From the NCBI GenBank assembly GCA_034432755.1, contig DAOUBQ010000018.1, positions 1 through 64,000 on the forward strand: a stretch of DNA of 64,000 bases, in the 5' to 3' direction. The position numbers and the translations under genes were made by a program. Shown here piece after piece: positions 49,740-59,068 of the stretch. This stretch comes from UBA5195 sp034432755. Its GTDB lineage: Bacteria; Chloroflexota; Anaerolineae; Anaerolineales; Villigracilaceae. Position 1 is the first letter of the stretch; each line of letters begins with the position of its first letter. A model generated the notes under the pieces. It was not told where the DNA came from. It saw only the letters and a program-made list of their open reading frames with translations, and searched no databases.

Positions 49740-52364
49740 ATGGCCATGCAAAACCTGTCGAAATTTATCCAGCCTGTGAAAACGCGGGAGAAAGTGGTCA
49801 TTCTCTTGGCAACTGTGTTGCTATACATTGCGCTGTTTTACCCGCTCATTACTTTCGTTGGGCCGGTCGGTGCAACGCTGGTGACGATTCCGGTGGCCGC
49901 TGCTGGCTGGTTTTTTGGGCCAACGGCAGGGTTTATAGCGGGACTGGCGAGCATTGGGGTAAATGCCGGTCTTTTCTTCCTGTTCGCTGGTTCTCAAGGG
50001 ATTGCCCTGTTGCTGGCGGGCTGGACGGGCAACCTGATGGTGGTGGTTGCTGGCTACAGCCTGGGATTGATAAACAGAAAACTTACAGAACAGGCGCGTT
50101 TGCGCACCACGTTAAGATCTCTTGAACGCTTTCTCTCCATCTTGGCGATGGCCGCCAGGGATATTCTCGACCCCAACTTAACAGAGGAGCGCTATTTTTA
50201 CCTTGCCCGTCACCTGTCAAACCTGTTTGTGGCCGATGACGCTTATATTTTGAAGTGGGATGCCTCTCAGCGCAAGATGACCCTTCTGGCAGCCACCTCG
50301 GACAATCAAACGCCTGCGGCGAACATTGTGTTGGAAAACGACCCACTGCCCCCGCAAACCATCTATCTTGGGCCAAACCAGGCGCTTATCTTCAACACTT
50401 TTTCGCCGCCCCGCTTTGTTAATCTTTTCACCTTCAATGAGATTTCTCTGCCGGCCCGTTCTGAGTTCATCCTGCCACTAATGGCCGGAAAGTACAAATT
50501 TGGCGTGGTCGGCTTTGTATTTGGTGCGGCGCATTCTATTTCCTATGATGAAATTATCCTGGCTCAACTAGCCAGTTCGCAGCTCGCCCTGGCCTTTTTG
50601 ACCGCCGAACAGGACGTTCGTATTAAGAAACAACTGCGTGAATCCAGCACACTCTCGAAAATCGAACGCGCCCTGAGCGCAACAGAAAAGGTGGGACTGG
50701 AAACACTGTTGCAACTGATTGTGGATTCTACCCAAGAACTCATCCCCACTGCGCAAAAAGTCGTCTTGCACCTCGTTGATACCGAGAACCAGGTTTTGAT
50801 ACCGCGCGCAGTGGCCGGGTCCAGAAATATCTCCAAAGCAAAATTGAATATGCGCCTGGGAGAGGGCATCGCAGGCCAGGTAATTGCCACTGGAAACAGC
50901 ATTTCCATCGCTGATATCCACGCAGACCCGCGCTTTATTGAACAGACCGCCCCGGTTAACAATCACTCCCTGATTGTATCGCCCATCAAAAAGGGCCAAC
51001 ATGATATATTGGGAACCATCAGCATCGAAAGCGAACTGTCGAACGCTTTTAACCCCGATGATGAGCGCCTGCTTGAATCACTCGGCGTGCAGGCCGCTAT
51101 CGCCATTGAAAACGCCAGCCTGTTGGAAACCACCTCGAAAAATTTACAAGAAATCAATGCCCTCTACCACATCAGCAGGAACCTGGCTGCCACCCTCGAC
51201 CCCGACCGGTTGATACGCGACATAACCAACCTCTTACACGAGATTTTCGGTTATTACCACATCCAGGTCTTCGTTGCTGACCCCCAGAGCGGCGACCTGG
51301 TCGTTCGTCATGCCAGCGGCAAACAAGCCGCTGCGCTTATGGGACAGAGCAATCGGATTGCCGTTGGGACGGGCATCGTTGGACATGTGGCTGAGATTGG
51401 CGAGCCGTTTGTCACCAATAACGTCGAGGCGGTCGTCTTTTTCATGCGTCATCCCTTATTGCCAGATACGCAATCTGAACTGACCGTCCCTATCAAAATC
51501 AACGACAAAGTATTGGGGGTGTTGGATATTCAAGAAAAACCCCCGCGCCAGTTCTCGCAACGCCAGATGAACCTGATGATGGCGGTGGCAGACCAGTTAG
51601 CGGTTGCGCTGCAAAAAGCCAACCTGTACCAGGAATTACAAAACTCGTTGCGCCAGGAAAAAGAGATGCGCGCCCAATTAATCCAGAGTGAACGGCTCGC
51701 GCTGGTCGGGCGCCTGCTGGCATCCGTCTCACATGAACTGAATAACCCCCTGCAAGCAATACAAAACGCGTTGTTCCTCCTCAAAGCAGACGAGGAGTTA
51801 TCTGACCAGGGCCGCCAGGACTTGAATATTATCCTCTCGGAGACGGAACGCATGGCCTCCCTGATTGGCAGGCTGCGTTCGACATACCGCGCAACCCAGG
51901 CCGAAGATTTCCAGGAAATCATGCTGAACGACGTTATCGAGGATGTCCATGCTCTCACATCCACCTACATGAGACACCGAAGCATTATCTTCACCTTCCA
52001 TCCCGACCCCGGCCTGCCTGCCATTCCGGTCATTCCCGATAAAATCAGGCAGGTCATCCTGAATCTGTTCATGAACGCCATTGAAGCCATGCAAAACGGC
52101 GGCAATCTCACCGTCCATACCTATCACTTGCCTGACCAGGCGCAAGTCCTCATCACATTTTCCGATACCGGGCCAGGAATCAACCCCAAAATTTTCTCTC
52201 GCATCTTTGAGCCATTTGTAACAGATAAAGAAGCCGGCACCGGACTTGGCCTGACCATCACCGCCGACATAGTTCACCAGCACCGCGGCGAGATTTACGC
52301 CGAGAACAACCCCGAAGCAGGCGCCCTCTTCAAGGTCTGGCTGCCCACCCGGAGGCAAGAATGA
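49740..52364 (+). CDS. Membrane histidine kinase with multiple GAF domains
   Basis: The protein (874 residues from ATG 49740) has about four N-terminal helices (VVILLATVLLYIALFYPLIT and onward) without a large external loop. Three GAF domains follow, at about 125-300 (degenerate), 315-470 (LGEGIAGQVIATGNSISIAD) and 485-640 (TGIVGHVAEIGEPFVTNN). The kinase core has H-box SVSHELNNPLQAIQNAL with His665, a NtrB-like HELNNP type, and the ATPase motifs LFMNAIEAMQNG, DTGPGI and GTGLGL. It shares a four-base overlap with the response regulator gene downstream, its evident partner. A GTG at 49689 would extend it by 17 residues. Confidence 0.92.
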   Translation: MAMQNLSKFIQPVKTREKVVILLATVLLYIALFYPLITFVGPVGATLVTIPVAAAGWFFGPTAGFIAGLASIGVNAGLFFLFAGSQGIALLLAGWTGNLMVVVAGYSLGLINRKLTEQARLRTTLRSLERFLSILAMAARDILDPNLTEERYFYLARHLSNLFVADDAYILKWDASQRKMTLLAATSDNQTPAANIVLENDPLPPQTIYLGPNQALIFNTFSPPRFVNLFTFNEISLPARSEFILPLMAGKYKFGVVGFVFGAAHSISYDEIILAQLASSQLALAFLTAEQDVRIKKQLRESSTLSKIERALSATEKVGLETLLQLIVDSTQELIPTAQKVVLHLVDTENQVLIPRAVAGSRNISKAKLNMRLGEGIAGQVIATGNSISIADIHADPRFIEQTAPVNNHSLIVSPIKKGQHDILGTISIESELSNAFNPDDERLLESLGVQAAIAIENASLLETTSKNLQEINALYHISRNLAATLDPDRLIRDITNLLHEIFGYYHIQVFVADPQSGDLVVRHASGKQAAALMGQSNRIAVGTGIVGHVAEIGEPFVTNNVEAVVFFMRHPLLPDTQSELTVPIKINDKVLGVLDIQEKPPRQFSQRQMNLMMAVADQLAVALQKANLYQELQNSLRQEKEMRAQLIQSERLALVGRLLASVSHELNNPLQAIQNALFLLKADEELSDQGRQDLNIILSETERMASLIGRLRSTYRATQAEDFQEIMLNDVIEDVHALTSTYMRHRSIIFTFHPDPGLPAIPVIPDKIRQVILNLFMNAIEAMQNGGNLTVHTYHLPDQAQVLITFSDTGPGINPKIFSRIFEPFVTDKEAGTGLGLTITADIVHQHRGEIYAENNPEAGALFKVWLPTRRQE

Positions 52365-53155
52365 CCGGGCATCTCCTCATCATTGATGACGAACCTGCCT
52401 TGCGTCATACCCTGGCACGCATCCTCCAACGCGCTCATTTCGAAGTCACAACAGCCGCCTGCGGCCACGAAGGGCTAGATTTGCTAGACAAGCACCTCTT
52501 TGACCTGGTTTACCTCGATATCCGACTGCCCGATCTGAGCGGCATGCAAGTGCTAAAGCACATTCATGCCGCCCAACCCGACCTGCCGGTCGTCTTATTC
52601 ACCGCCCAGCCAGACCTACACTCTGCCCTCGAAGCGCTGCGGCAGGGAGCCACCGATTATCTGCTCAAACCGCTTCAGCCGGGCGACCTTATTCAGCGCA
52701 CACAAAGCATTCTCGCCAAACAAGAACGAGAGCGCCGTAAACGCCAACTCCGAACGCAAATTGAAGCGCTGCAGGCTGAACTCAAAAGCCTGGAAAATGA
52801 CGAGACTCCTCAGCCCCCAAGCGCTGCCGAACCAATCGGCACAGACCGTTTTTTGACACGCGGCAAAATTACCCTCGACCTGCTCGCCCGCCGCCTGACG
52901 CTTGGCGGTCAAAACATTAACCTGCCCCCCACCACCTTCGATTACTTTCTGGTTTTGCTGCGGCACGCCCCAAACGTAGTGGATTATCAAACCCTGGTCA
53001 CAGAAGCCCAGGGCTACCAGGTCGAATTCCGCGAAGCGCAGGAACTGGTCAAATGGCATGTTCACCAAATTCGACAGGCCATTGAACCAGACGAGCACTC
53101 GCCCCGCTACCTGATGAATGTGCGGGGAACCGGGTACCGCCTTGTCGTAGATTGA
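52361..53155 (+). CDS. Response regulator, REC + OmpR/PhoB-type winged helix
   Basis: The 264-residue regulator has a receiver domain with D9-D10, phospho-acceptor D53 (YLDIRLPDLSG), T81 and K103 (LLKPLQ). A coiled linker of about 45 residues (QERERRKRQLRTQIEALQAE) and a DNA-binding winged helix of the OmpR type follow (FDYFLVLLRHAPNVVDYQTL, ending YLMNVRGTGYRLVVD). The start overlaps the kinase stop (ATGA), making it the cognate transcription factor. The long coiled coil is unusual and could help dimerisation. Its hairpin terminator follows at once, so the regulator's targets are probably the genes downstream or elsewhere. Confidence 0.93.
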   Translation: MTGHLLIIDDEPALRHTLARILQRAHFEVTTAACGHEGLDLLDKHLFDLVYLDIRLPDLSGMQVLKHIHAAQPDLPVVLFTAQPDLHSALEALRQGATDYLLKPLQPGDLIQRTQSILAKQERERRKRQLRTQIEALQAELKSLENDETPQPPSAAEPIGTDRFLTRGKITLDLLARRLTLGGQNINLPPTTFDYFLVLLRHAPNVVDYQTLVTEAQGYQVEFREAQELVKWHVHQIRQAIEPDEHSPRYLMNVRGTGYRLVVD

Positions 53156-53186
53156 CCGTCCCGAAGGCTTCCAACCTTCGGGACGG
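53156..53186 (+). terminator. Intrinsic terminator-like hairpin after the OmpR-type regulator
   Basis: CCGTCCCGAAGG (53156-53167) and CCTTCGGGACGG (53175-53186) pair perfectly around a seven-base loop, followed by TTGCTTCTT. The stem begins directly after the stop codon. Confidence 0.75.
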
Positions 53187-53267
53187 TTGCTTCTTCCCGC
53201 CAACTTTTGCCAACTTTTCCCGCATATCGCAAACTGCACAGCAAAAAATATTGTGCAAAATAAATAT

Positions 53268-54608
53268 ATGGCGACGAATATCCTCTCCAATCCTCCCGAT
53301 ATTATCAATGCCCGTATCCTCGTGGTAGACGACAACCCTGGCACTGCGGCCACCTTAGCGCGCGCCATTGCCCGTTTGAGCCCCACCCTGGAGATCATTT
53401 CTGCCACAGATGCCGACTCAGCCCTCCAGCAAATTGGTCATGCTCCCATAGACCTGGTGATCACCGACATGATGATGCCAGGCCTCAACGGGCTAGAACT
53501 TATCGAACGCCTGCGCAAACGAGCCAATGGCAACCCGCTCCACACCATTCTGGTCACTGCCTATGATGTGCCAGGTTTAAAAGAAAGTGCCCGGCGCATG
53601 AAGGTAGACCATACCCTCATCAAGCCCATCTCGCCCGAACGAATTTGTCAGATTGTTCAAAAAATGTTGGGAAAAGAACAGGCCGCCAGCCCCAACCCCG
53701 GGCCGGGGCAAAAATTCAGGCTATTGGTCGCCGATGATAACCCCAGTAACCTGACCCTCTTAGCGCGTTATCTGCAACAAGAAGAATACGAACTGACGAC
53801 AGCCTCAAACGGCCCCGAAACACTCGAAAAAGCGCGCGCCGAACAACCCGACTTATTACTTCTGGACGTGAACATGCCAGAGATGGATGGTTTTCAGGTC
53901 CTGGAACAAATTCGCTCCAACCCAGCCACAGCGCACATTCCGGTCATCATCGTCACCGCCGCCCGGCTCGACCCGGTTGATATGCAATACGCCCTCAACC
54001 TCGGCGCGGACGACTACGTGATGAAACCCTTCGACCGCCGCGAACTGCTGGCGCGAATCCGCACCCGCCTGCGAGTCAAAGAGGCCGAAGACATCATCCG
54101 CCGCCGCAACAAAGAACTCAACCTGTTGCCCGAAATTGGCCGCGAACTGAACGCTCACACCGACATTAACGCACTCACCGACATCATTTTGCGCCGCACG
54201 GTTGAAACCCTGGGCGCCAGTTGGGGGCATCTCCTCTTGCTCGATGGAAGCAAAACAAGCGACCAGAAAACGCATTTCTTTTCTGCCGCATACACCCTGC
54301 CCGATGTACAGCCTTTGCGCCAACAAGTGCAAAGAACCCGCCAGGGGTTCATCATCAGCGATGCCCGCCAGGATGTACGCTGGCCGCTGCCCGCCGAAGA
54401 TTCGACCCGCTCGGCGCTGGTCGTTCCGCTCCTTGGCCGCGCTGACCTGCTCGGCCTGCTGGTGCTGGCGCACGAAAAACCCAATTATTTCATCAACGAA
54501 CATTTGCTCCTGCTGCAGGCAATTGCCAGCCTGGCAGCAATGTCTATCGAAAACGCGCGCCTGTTTGGGCTGCTCAAGCAGACTGACACTCTATCGGCCA
54601 AAATTTAG
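53268..54608 (+). CDS. REC-REC-GAF signalling protein
   Basis: The 446-residue cytosolic protein carries two receiver domains (phospho-acceptors D67 in VITDMMMPGLNG and D200 in LLLDVNMPEMDG; conserved K119 and K253) and a GAF domain at about 290-440. No DNA-binding, kinase or cyclase domain follows. It would act as a phosphorelay or protein-contact switch that also senses a ligand. ATG 53268 is the natural start; the frame is open upstream across the preceding hairpin without homology. No ribosome site is evident. A gap of 35 bases and an AAAGGAG site separate it from the downstream lipoprotein gene. Confidence 0.9.
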   Translation: MATNILSNPPDIINARILVVDDNPGTAATLARAIARLSPTLEIISATDADSALQQIGHAPIDLVITDMMMPGLNGLELIERLRKRANGNPLHTILVTAYDVPGLKESARRMKVDHTLIKPISPERICQIVQKMLGKEQAASPNPGPGQKFRLLVADDNPSNLTLLARYLQQEEYELTTASNGPETLEKARAEQPDLLLLDVNMPEMDGFQVLEQIRSNPATAHIPVIIVTAARLDPVDMQYALNLGADDYVMKPFDRRELLARIRTRLRVKEAEDIIRRRNKELNLLPEIGRELNAHTDINALTDIILRRTVETLGASWGHLLLLDGSKTSDQKTHFFSAAYTLPDVQPLRQQVQRTRQGFIISDARQDVRWPLPAEDSTRSALVVPLLGRADLLGLLVLAHEKPNYFINEHLLLLQAIASLAAMSIENARLFGLLKQTDTLSAKI

Positions 54609-54643
54609 AATACGCTTTCGTCCATACTCAAAAGGAGAAACTC

Positions 54644-55204
54644 ATGAAAACTCTGCGCATTTTCGCTCTCTTTCTGTTGATACTTCTACTTTCGGCCTGC
54701 GCCGACCAGACAAAAACTGTTTATACCGTCGTTGCCCCCGCCAGCCTCAAGCCGGGTGACGCCATCCCCGCCCCCAGTGGCGAGGTCATCCTCACCGTTA
54801 GCGGCAAAATCAGCGCCAAAAATAACGGCGATACGTTGCAGATGGACCTGGCTACGCTCGAAAAACTCGGATTGGTCGAGTATGATATCCATGACCCCTG
54901 GATGAAAGAACAAGTCACCTACACAGGGGTATTAATGAGCGATTTTCTAAAATTTATACAGGCTGATTCCACGGCTGAACTGGTACACATTGTGGCGCTC
55001 GACGACTACCAGGTAGACCTTTCAATGCGCGAATTGCAAAAATGGCCGGTGTTACTTGCCACCCGTGCCAACGGCGCTTATATGACGGTCAACGAAAACG
55101 GCCCCACCCGCATCATTTTTCCGTTTGACCAATATCCAGAGATTGACAAAAAAGACTATCAAGACCTGAGCATTTGGAACATTGTTTCTATGGAGGTGCG
55201 ATGA
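54644..55204 (+). CDS. Lipoprotein with sulfite-oxidase/molybdopterin-like fold
   Basis: The 186-residue protein has a lipobox (LLLSAC) and a body that resembles the small molybdopterin-oxidoreductase-fold proteins: VILTVSGKISAKNNGDTLQM, MDLATLEKLGLVEYDIHDPW, TYTGVLMSDFLKFIQADSTA, VALDDYQVDLSMRELQKWPV and GPTRIIFPFDQYPEIDKKDY. In bacterial genomes such proteins often sit next to sensor kinases or cyclases. The only cysteine is the lipobox, so the usual molybdenum-ligand Cys is absent. This suggests a ligand-binding, not a redox, role (inference). GGAGAAACTC precedes ATG 54644. Four-base overlap with the next gene. Confidence 0.72.
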   Translation: MKTLRIFALFLLILLLSACADQTKTVYTVVAPASLKPGDAIPAPSGEVILTVSGKISAKNNGDTLQMDLATLEKLGLVEYDIHDPWMKEQVTYTGVLMSDFLKFIQADSTAELVHIVALDDYQVDLSMRELQKWPVLLATRANGAYMTVNENGPTRIIFPFDQYPEIDKKDYQDLSIWNIVSMEVR

Positions 55205-56961
55205 ACGCCGCAAACCGTACTGGCTGGAGGCCCTCGGTTGCCCAAATAACCATTTTTGCGATTGCCTTTGGGCTTTCACTCATCTTCCTGGTCTTTATGG
55301 TTCAGTCGTATTTGCAAGGCGCAGGAACAAGCCAAGGATTTATTGATAAATCGGAAGCGCTGGCCACCATCGCAAATATTCAGCGTCACACCGTTCTCCT
55401 TTTCGTACATACACAAGACTGGCTGAATAACCCAACGCTGGGCAAAGCAGAAATTGAAAAACAGCGCGCACTCCTTAATTCACAAATCCGTGTCTTGCGG
55501 CCTCTCTTGGCGCCCAAAGACGAATCTGCCCAAAAAATAACAGAACTGACCGCCGCCCTGCAAACGTACGATGAAATCTTAACCAACCTCGGTGAAACCC
55601 CCTCACCGGCGGCAATTCAGACAGCGCGTCCGCAATTAATGGCTTTGCTCAAGAAAATGGATGAAGACCTGGTAAAACGCGCGTATGACTCACAAGAACG
55701 CCAGTTTGTTATCCTTTTCGGTTCTTCCTTAAAACAACAAGAAAGAAGCCATCAGTTGTTGCTTGGCTCATCGGTGGCGTTCATAGTCATTTTTGCCATT
55801 GGCACTGTGTTTTACCTGCGCAGCGAACGCCGCACGTATGATTTACGCCAACAGCAATTGCATCAATTAGAATCAGCCGTCTCCGAGCGTACCCGCGCCC
55901 TGCAACTGGCCGCGCAGGTCAGCCAGCGCATTGCCGCCATCCGCAATCAGGCGCAAATAGTGGTAGAAGTGGTAGAGCAGCTCAAACAAACCTTTAACTA
56001 CTACCACGCGCACATCTACCTCTTCGATGAAAAAGAAGAAAATCTGGTCATGGCCGGCGGCACCGGCCAAGTGGGCCAAACCCTGCTGCAGCGCAGACAC
56101 AGCATTCCGCGCGGCAAAGGCCTGGTGGGGCGCGCCGCCGAAAACAAGCAAGCCGTACTGGTTGCCGATACCCACGCCGACCCGGCCTGGCTGCCCAACC
56201 CCCTGCTGCCCGAAACCCGCGCCGAAGTTGCCGTGCCGATTTTGTTTGGCGGGCGCGTTTTGGGCGTGTTGGACGTGCAGAACGACCGCACCGCCAGCCT
56301 GAGCGAGTTGGACGCCCTGCTGATTGGCACCGTCGCTGACCAGGTGGGCATTGCCCTCGAAAACTTGCGCGCCAACCAACTCACAGAACAACTCTTCCAA
56401 GACTATCAAACCCTCATCGAAACATCCCCAGCGGCCATCGCCATTCTGGACGCAGAAAGCGGCCTGTTTGTGCAGGCCAACCCACAAATGCTGGAACTCT
56501 TCGAGTTGACGCCCGAGGACGTGGGAAAAACTGGTCCCATTCAACTCAGCCCGCCCACCCAGCCCGATGGGCAGCCCTCCGAAACGGCAGCCACCGCCCG
56601 CATTCAGCGCGCGCTTCAGCAAGGCGGCGCCGTATTTGAATGGATTCACCGCACCCGCAGCGGGCGCGAGTTTCGCTCCGAAATTCGCCTCAGCCCCGCC
56701 CCCGACCGCGAGGGCCGCCCGATGCTCAACGCTATCATCACCGACATCACCGCCCGCTACCAGGCCGAACAGCAGGCCCGCCGCCGCGCCGAGCGTGAAG
56801 CCATCCTCAACCGTGTTACGCAGCAAATTCAGAGCGCCACCCGCATTGAAGACGCGTTGCAACTGGCCGTTCGCGAGTTGGGTCATGCGCTGGGCAGCAA
56901 GCCTGTCATGGTAGCCATTCAACCAGCCGCGCTGCCAGAAGAGAAGGAAACCCAACGATGA
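55201..56961 (+). CDS. Membrane sensor with GAF and PAS domains, no kinase domain
   Basis: The 586-residue protein has a first helix at about 15-37, an extracytoplasmic helical sensor region to about 180, a second helix at about 185-205 and a coiled coil. A GAF domain spans about 240-400 (HSIPRGKGLVGRAAENKQAV, VLGVLDVQND) and a PAS domain about 405-525 (TSPAAIAILDAESGLFVQAN). The tail NRVTQQIQSATRIEDALQLA then VRELGHALGSK is shared with two other sensors here. There is no H-box, ATPase, GGDEF or methyl-accepting segment. It must signal through a partner. ATG 55201 overlaps the preceding stop (ATGA) with GGAGG four bases upstream. Confidence 0.85.
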   Translation: MNAANRTGWRPSVAQITIFAIAFGLSLIFLVFMVQSYLQGAGTSQGFIDKSEALATIANIQRHTVLLFVHTQDWLNNPTLGKAEIEKQRALLNSQIRVLRPLLAPKDESAQKITELTAALQTYDEILTNLGETPSPAAIQTARPQLMALLKKMDEDLVKRAYDSQERQFVILFGSSLKQQERSHQLLLGSSVAFIVIFAIGTVFYLRSERRTYDLRQQQLHQLESAVSERTRALQLAAQVSQRIAAIRNQAQIVVEVVEQLKQTFNYYHAHIYLFDEKEENLVMAGGTGQVGQTLLQRRHSIPRGKGLVGRAAENKQAVLVADTHADPAWLPNPLLPETRAEVAVPILFGGRVLGVLDVQNDRTASLSELDALLIGTVADQVGIALENLRANQLTEQLFQDYQTLIETSPAAIAILDAESGLFVQANPQMLELFELTPEDVGKTGPIQLSPPTQPDGQPSETAATARIQRALQQGGAVFEWIHRTRSGREFRSEIRLSPAPDREGRPMLNAIITDITARYQAEQQARRRAEREAILNRVTQQIQSATRIEDALQLAVRELGHALGSKPVMVAIQPAALPEEKETQR

Positions 56962-59042
56962 AAAACAACTTTTCTCTCCTATTTGCTTTGCGCAACCTTT
57001 CGTTACGCAGCAAATTGTTAATGAGCATCCTCGTTATCACCGGCCTTTCAATTTTTGTCTCAGGCTACTTCTTTTACTCGCGTACCCGGCAAGCGCAGAA
57101 CTTCCTGCAAAACGAATTACAGAAAACCGTAAAAGCGCAATCTAGCCGGCAGGTAAGCAACACTATCCTGGCGGAAACCCAGAAATTCGACCAATTCCTG
57201 GGAAACATTACGGCCATATTAGCGCGCCTTTCGATATATCAATCATCCCTTTACGCCCAGAAAACAATCTTGGCGGATGGCAGGTACTGGAACGCAGGTG
57301 AAAAACTCATTCTATTCCCTGACGGGCAAACAGGCAACCCAAAAAGCGATACGGCGTCTGTGTTCATCCCCAACACCATCCCCGTCACCGACGCCATGCG
57401 AGACGAGATCAACCTGAACATTTACCTGGATTTTACGGCACCAGCCATTCTGAAAAGCACATCAGATATCGCCGCTCTTTACTTCGTCAGCGAACAAGGA
57501 TTTACGATTTATTATCCGAATATCGAACTGGCAAAAGTGGCGCCACCAGGCTTCGACCCTAGAACACAGCCTTACTACCAAGCAAGCCTGCCCAAAAACA
57601 ACCCTGATAAGAAGCCCGTATGGGGTGAACCGTACCAGGATACCGCTGGCACCGGCCTGATTGTCACAGGTTCGATACCTGTCTATGATGAGCGTGGTCA
57701 CTTTAAGGGTGTATTGGGCATAGATGTCAAACTTACGACAATTACACAGGCAGTAGAAAAAATCCAGATAGGGAAAACCGGCTTTGCCTTCCTCATTGAC
57801 CGCTATGCCCATCCAATTGCCATGCCGCAAGCCGGGTACGCCTTGCTAAACATACGCCCTGAGGTCATTGTCCCAGGCGAAACGGCAAAAGAAACCCTGT
57901 TTGACAAATTACCGGGCAATTTTTCTAACCTGCTGCTCGATATGACAAACGGAAGAACCGATACGACCACGCTATCCATTGAAGATACGTCTTATTACAT
58001 AGCATACGCTCCACTTCTTACCACTGGTTACAGCCTGGGCTTAATTGTTCCTACCGCCGAGTTGGATGAGCCGTTCCTGCTTGCGCAAGAACGCATTGCG
58101 GCTGAAACGCAGGCCACGTTGCAATTCTCGCTCCTGGTGGCGTTGGGGGTCTTTCTTGTCAGCACCGTTGCCAGCCTGGTGCTTGGGCAAAGCATTTCTG
58201 GCCCGCTCATTCGGCTGATCGAGGCTGCCCGGCAAATCCAAGGCGGCAATTACAAGGCGCGGGCAACGGTCGAAACCACTGATGAAATCAGCACATTGGG
58301 AAACCTCTTCAACAATATGACCAGCCAGATTCAGCAGTCTTTTGTCGATCTCGAACAACAAGTGTCTAACCGTACCAAAGCCCTGCAAGCCTCCCTCGAG
58401 GTCAGCCGCCGCCTGTCTGCTGCCACCAGCCCCCGCCAGTTGGCCGTTGAGGTCGTGGAACAGGTGCAAGCCGCGTTTGGCTACTACCATGCCCATATCT
58501 ATTTCTTTGATGAGCAAAACGAAAACCTGGTGATGGCCGCTGGCACCGGGCAAGCCGGCGCGGCCATGCTCGCCGCCGGGCATAGCATTCCCAAAGGGCG
58601 CGGCCTGGTGGGGCGCGCCGCCGAAACCAACGAAGCGGTGCTGGTGGAAGACGTGACCCGCTCCATCGGCTGGCTGCCCAATCCCTTGCTGCCCGATACC
58701 AAGTCGGAAGCAGCCGTGCCGATTGCCGTTGGCAGCCAGGTGTTGGGCGTGTTGGATGTGCAGCAGAATATTGTTAACGGACTCGGCGAGAACGACATCG
58801 TCCTGCTGCAATCCCTGGCCAACCAGGTCGCCATTTCACTGCAAAACGTCCGCGCCTACGAGCGTGCGGCCACGCAAGCCGAAATGGAAGCAACCATCAA
58901 CTACCTTAGTCAGCGCATTCAGCGCGCAGGTACAGTCGAAGAGACCCTGCAAATCGCCCTGCAAGAAGTCAGCCAGGTCTTGGGTGCTAAGCGCGCCCTG
59001 GTCATCCTTTCGGCGCAGGATGAAAACCCGGCGCAGGCTTAA
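56958..59042 (+). CDS. Membrane sensor with dCache, HAMP and GAF domains, no kinase domain
   Basis: The 694-residue protein has a first helix at about 20-42, a large double-Cache extracytoplasmic domain (GFDPRTQPYYQASLPKNNPD, TGSIPVYDERGHFKGVLGID) and a second helix near 395-417. Then come HAMP (ISGPLIRLIEAARQIQGGNY) and GAF (about 495-650, GHSIPKGRGLVGRAAETNEA). The tail NYLSQRIQRAGTVEETLQIA then LQEVSQVLGAKR is the family tail seen in the neighbours. It lacks any catalytic output. The dCache usually binds amino acids, organic acids or polyamines. The start overlaps the previous stop (ATGA), and the end lies 26 bases before the next gene. Confidence 0.87.
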   Translation: MKNNFSLLFALRNLSLRSKLLMSILVITGLSIFVSGYFFYSRTRQAQNFLQNELQKTVKAQSSRQVSNTILAETQKFDQFLGNITAILARLSIYQSSLYAQKTILADGRYWNAGEKLILFPDGQTGNPKSDTASVFIPNTIPVTDAMRDEINLNIYLDFTAPAILKSTSDIAALYFVSEQGFTIYYPNIELAKVAPPGFDPRTQPYYQASLPKNNPDKKPVWGEPYQDTAGTGLIVTGSIPVYDERGHFKGVLGIDVKLTTITQAVEKIQIGKTGFAFLIDRYAHPIAMPQAGYALLNIRPEVIVPGETAKETLFDKLPGNFSNLLLDMTNGRTDTTTLSIEDTSYYIAYAPLLTTGYSLGLIVPTAELDEPFLLAQERIAAETQATLQFSLLVALGVFLVSTVASLVLGQSISGPLIRLIEAARQIQGGNYKARATVETTDEISTLGNLFNNMTSQIQQSFVDLEQQVSNRTKALQASLEVSRRLSAATSPRQLAVEVVEQVQAAFGYYHAHIYFFDEQNENLVMAAGTGQAGAAMLAAGHSIPKGRGLVGRAAETNEAVLVEDVTRSIGWLPNPLLPDTKSEAAVPIAVGSQVLGVLDVQQNIVNGLGENDIVLLQSLANQVAISLQNVRAYERAATQAEMEATINYLSQRIQRAGTVEETLQIALQEVSQVLGAKRALVILSAQDENPAQA

Positions 59043-59068
59043 TCTACGCTCAAGGAAACCCATCGCTC

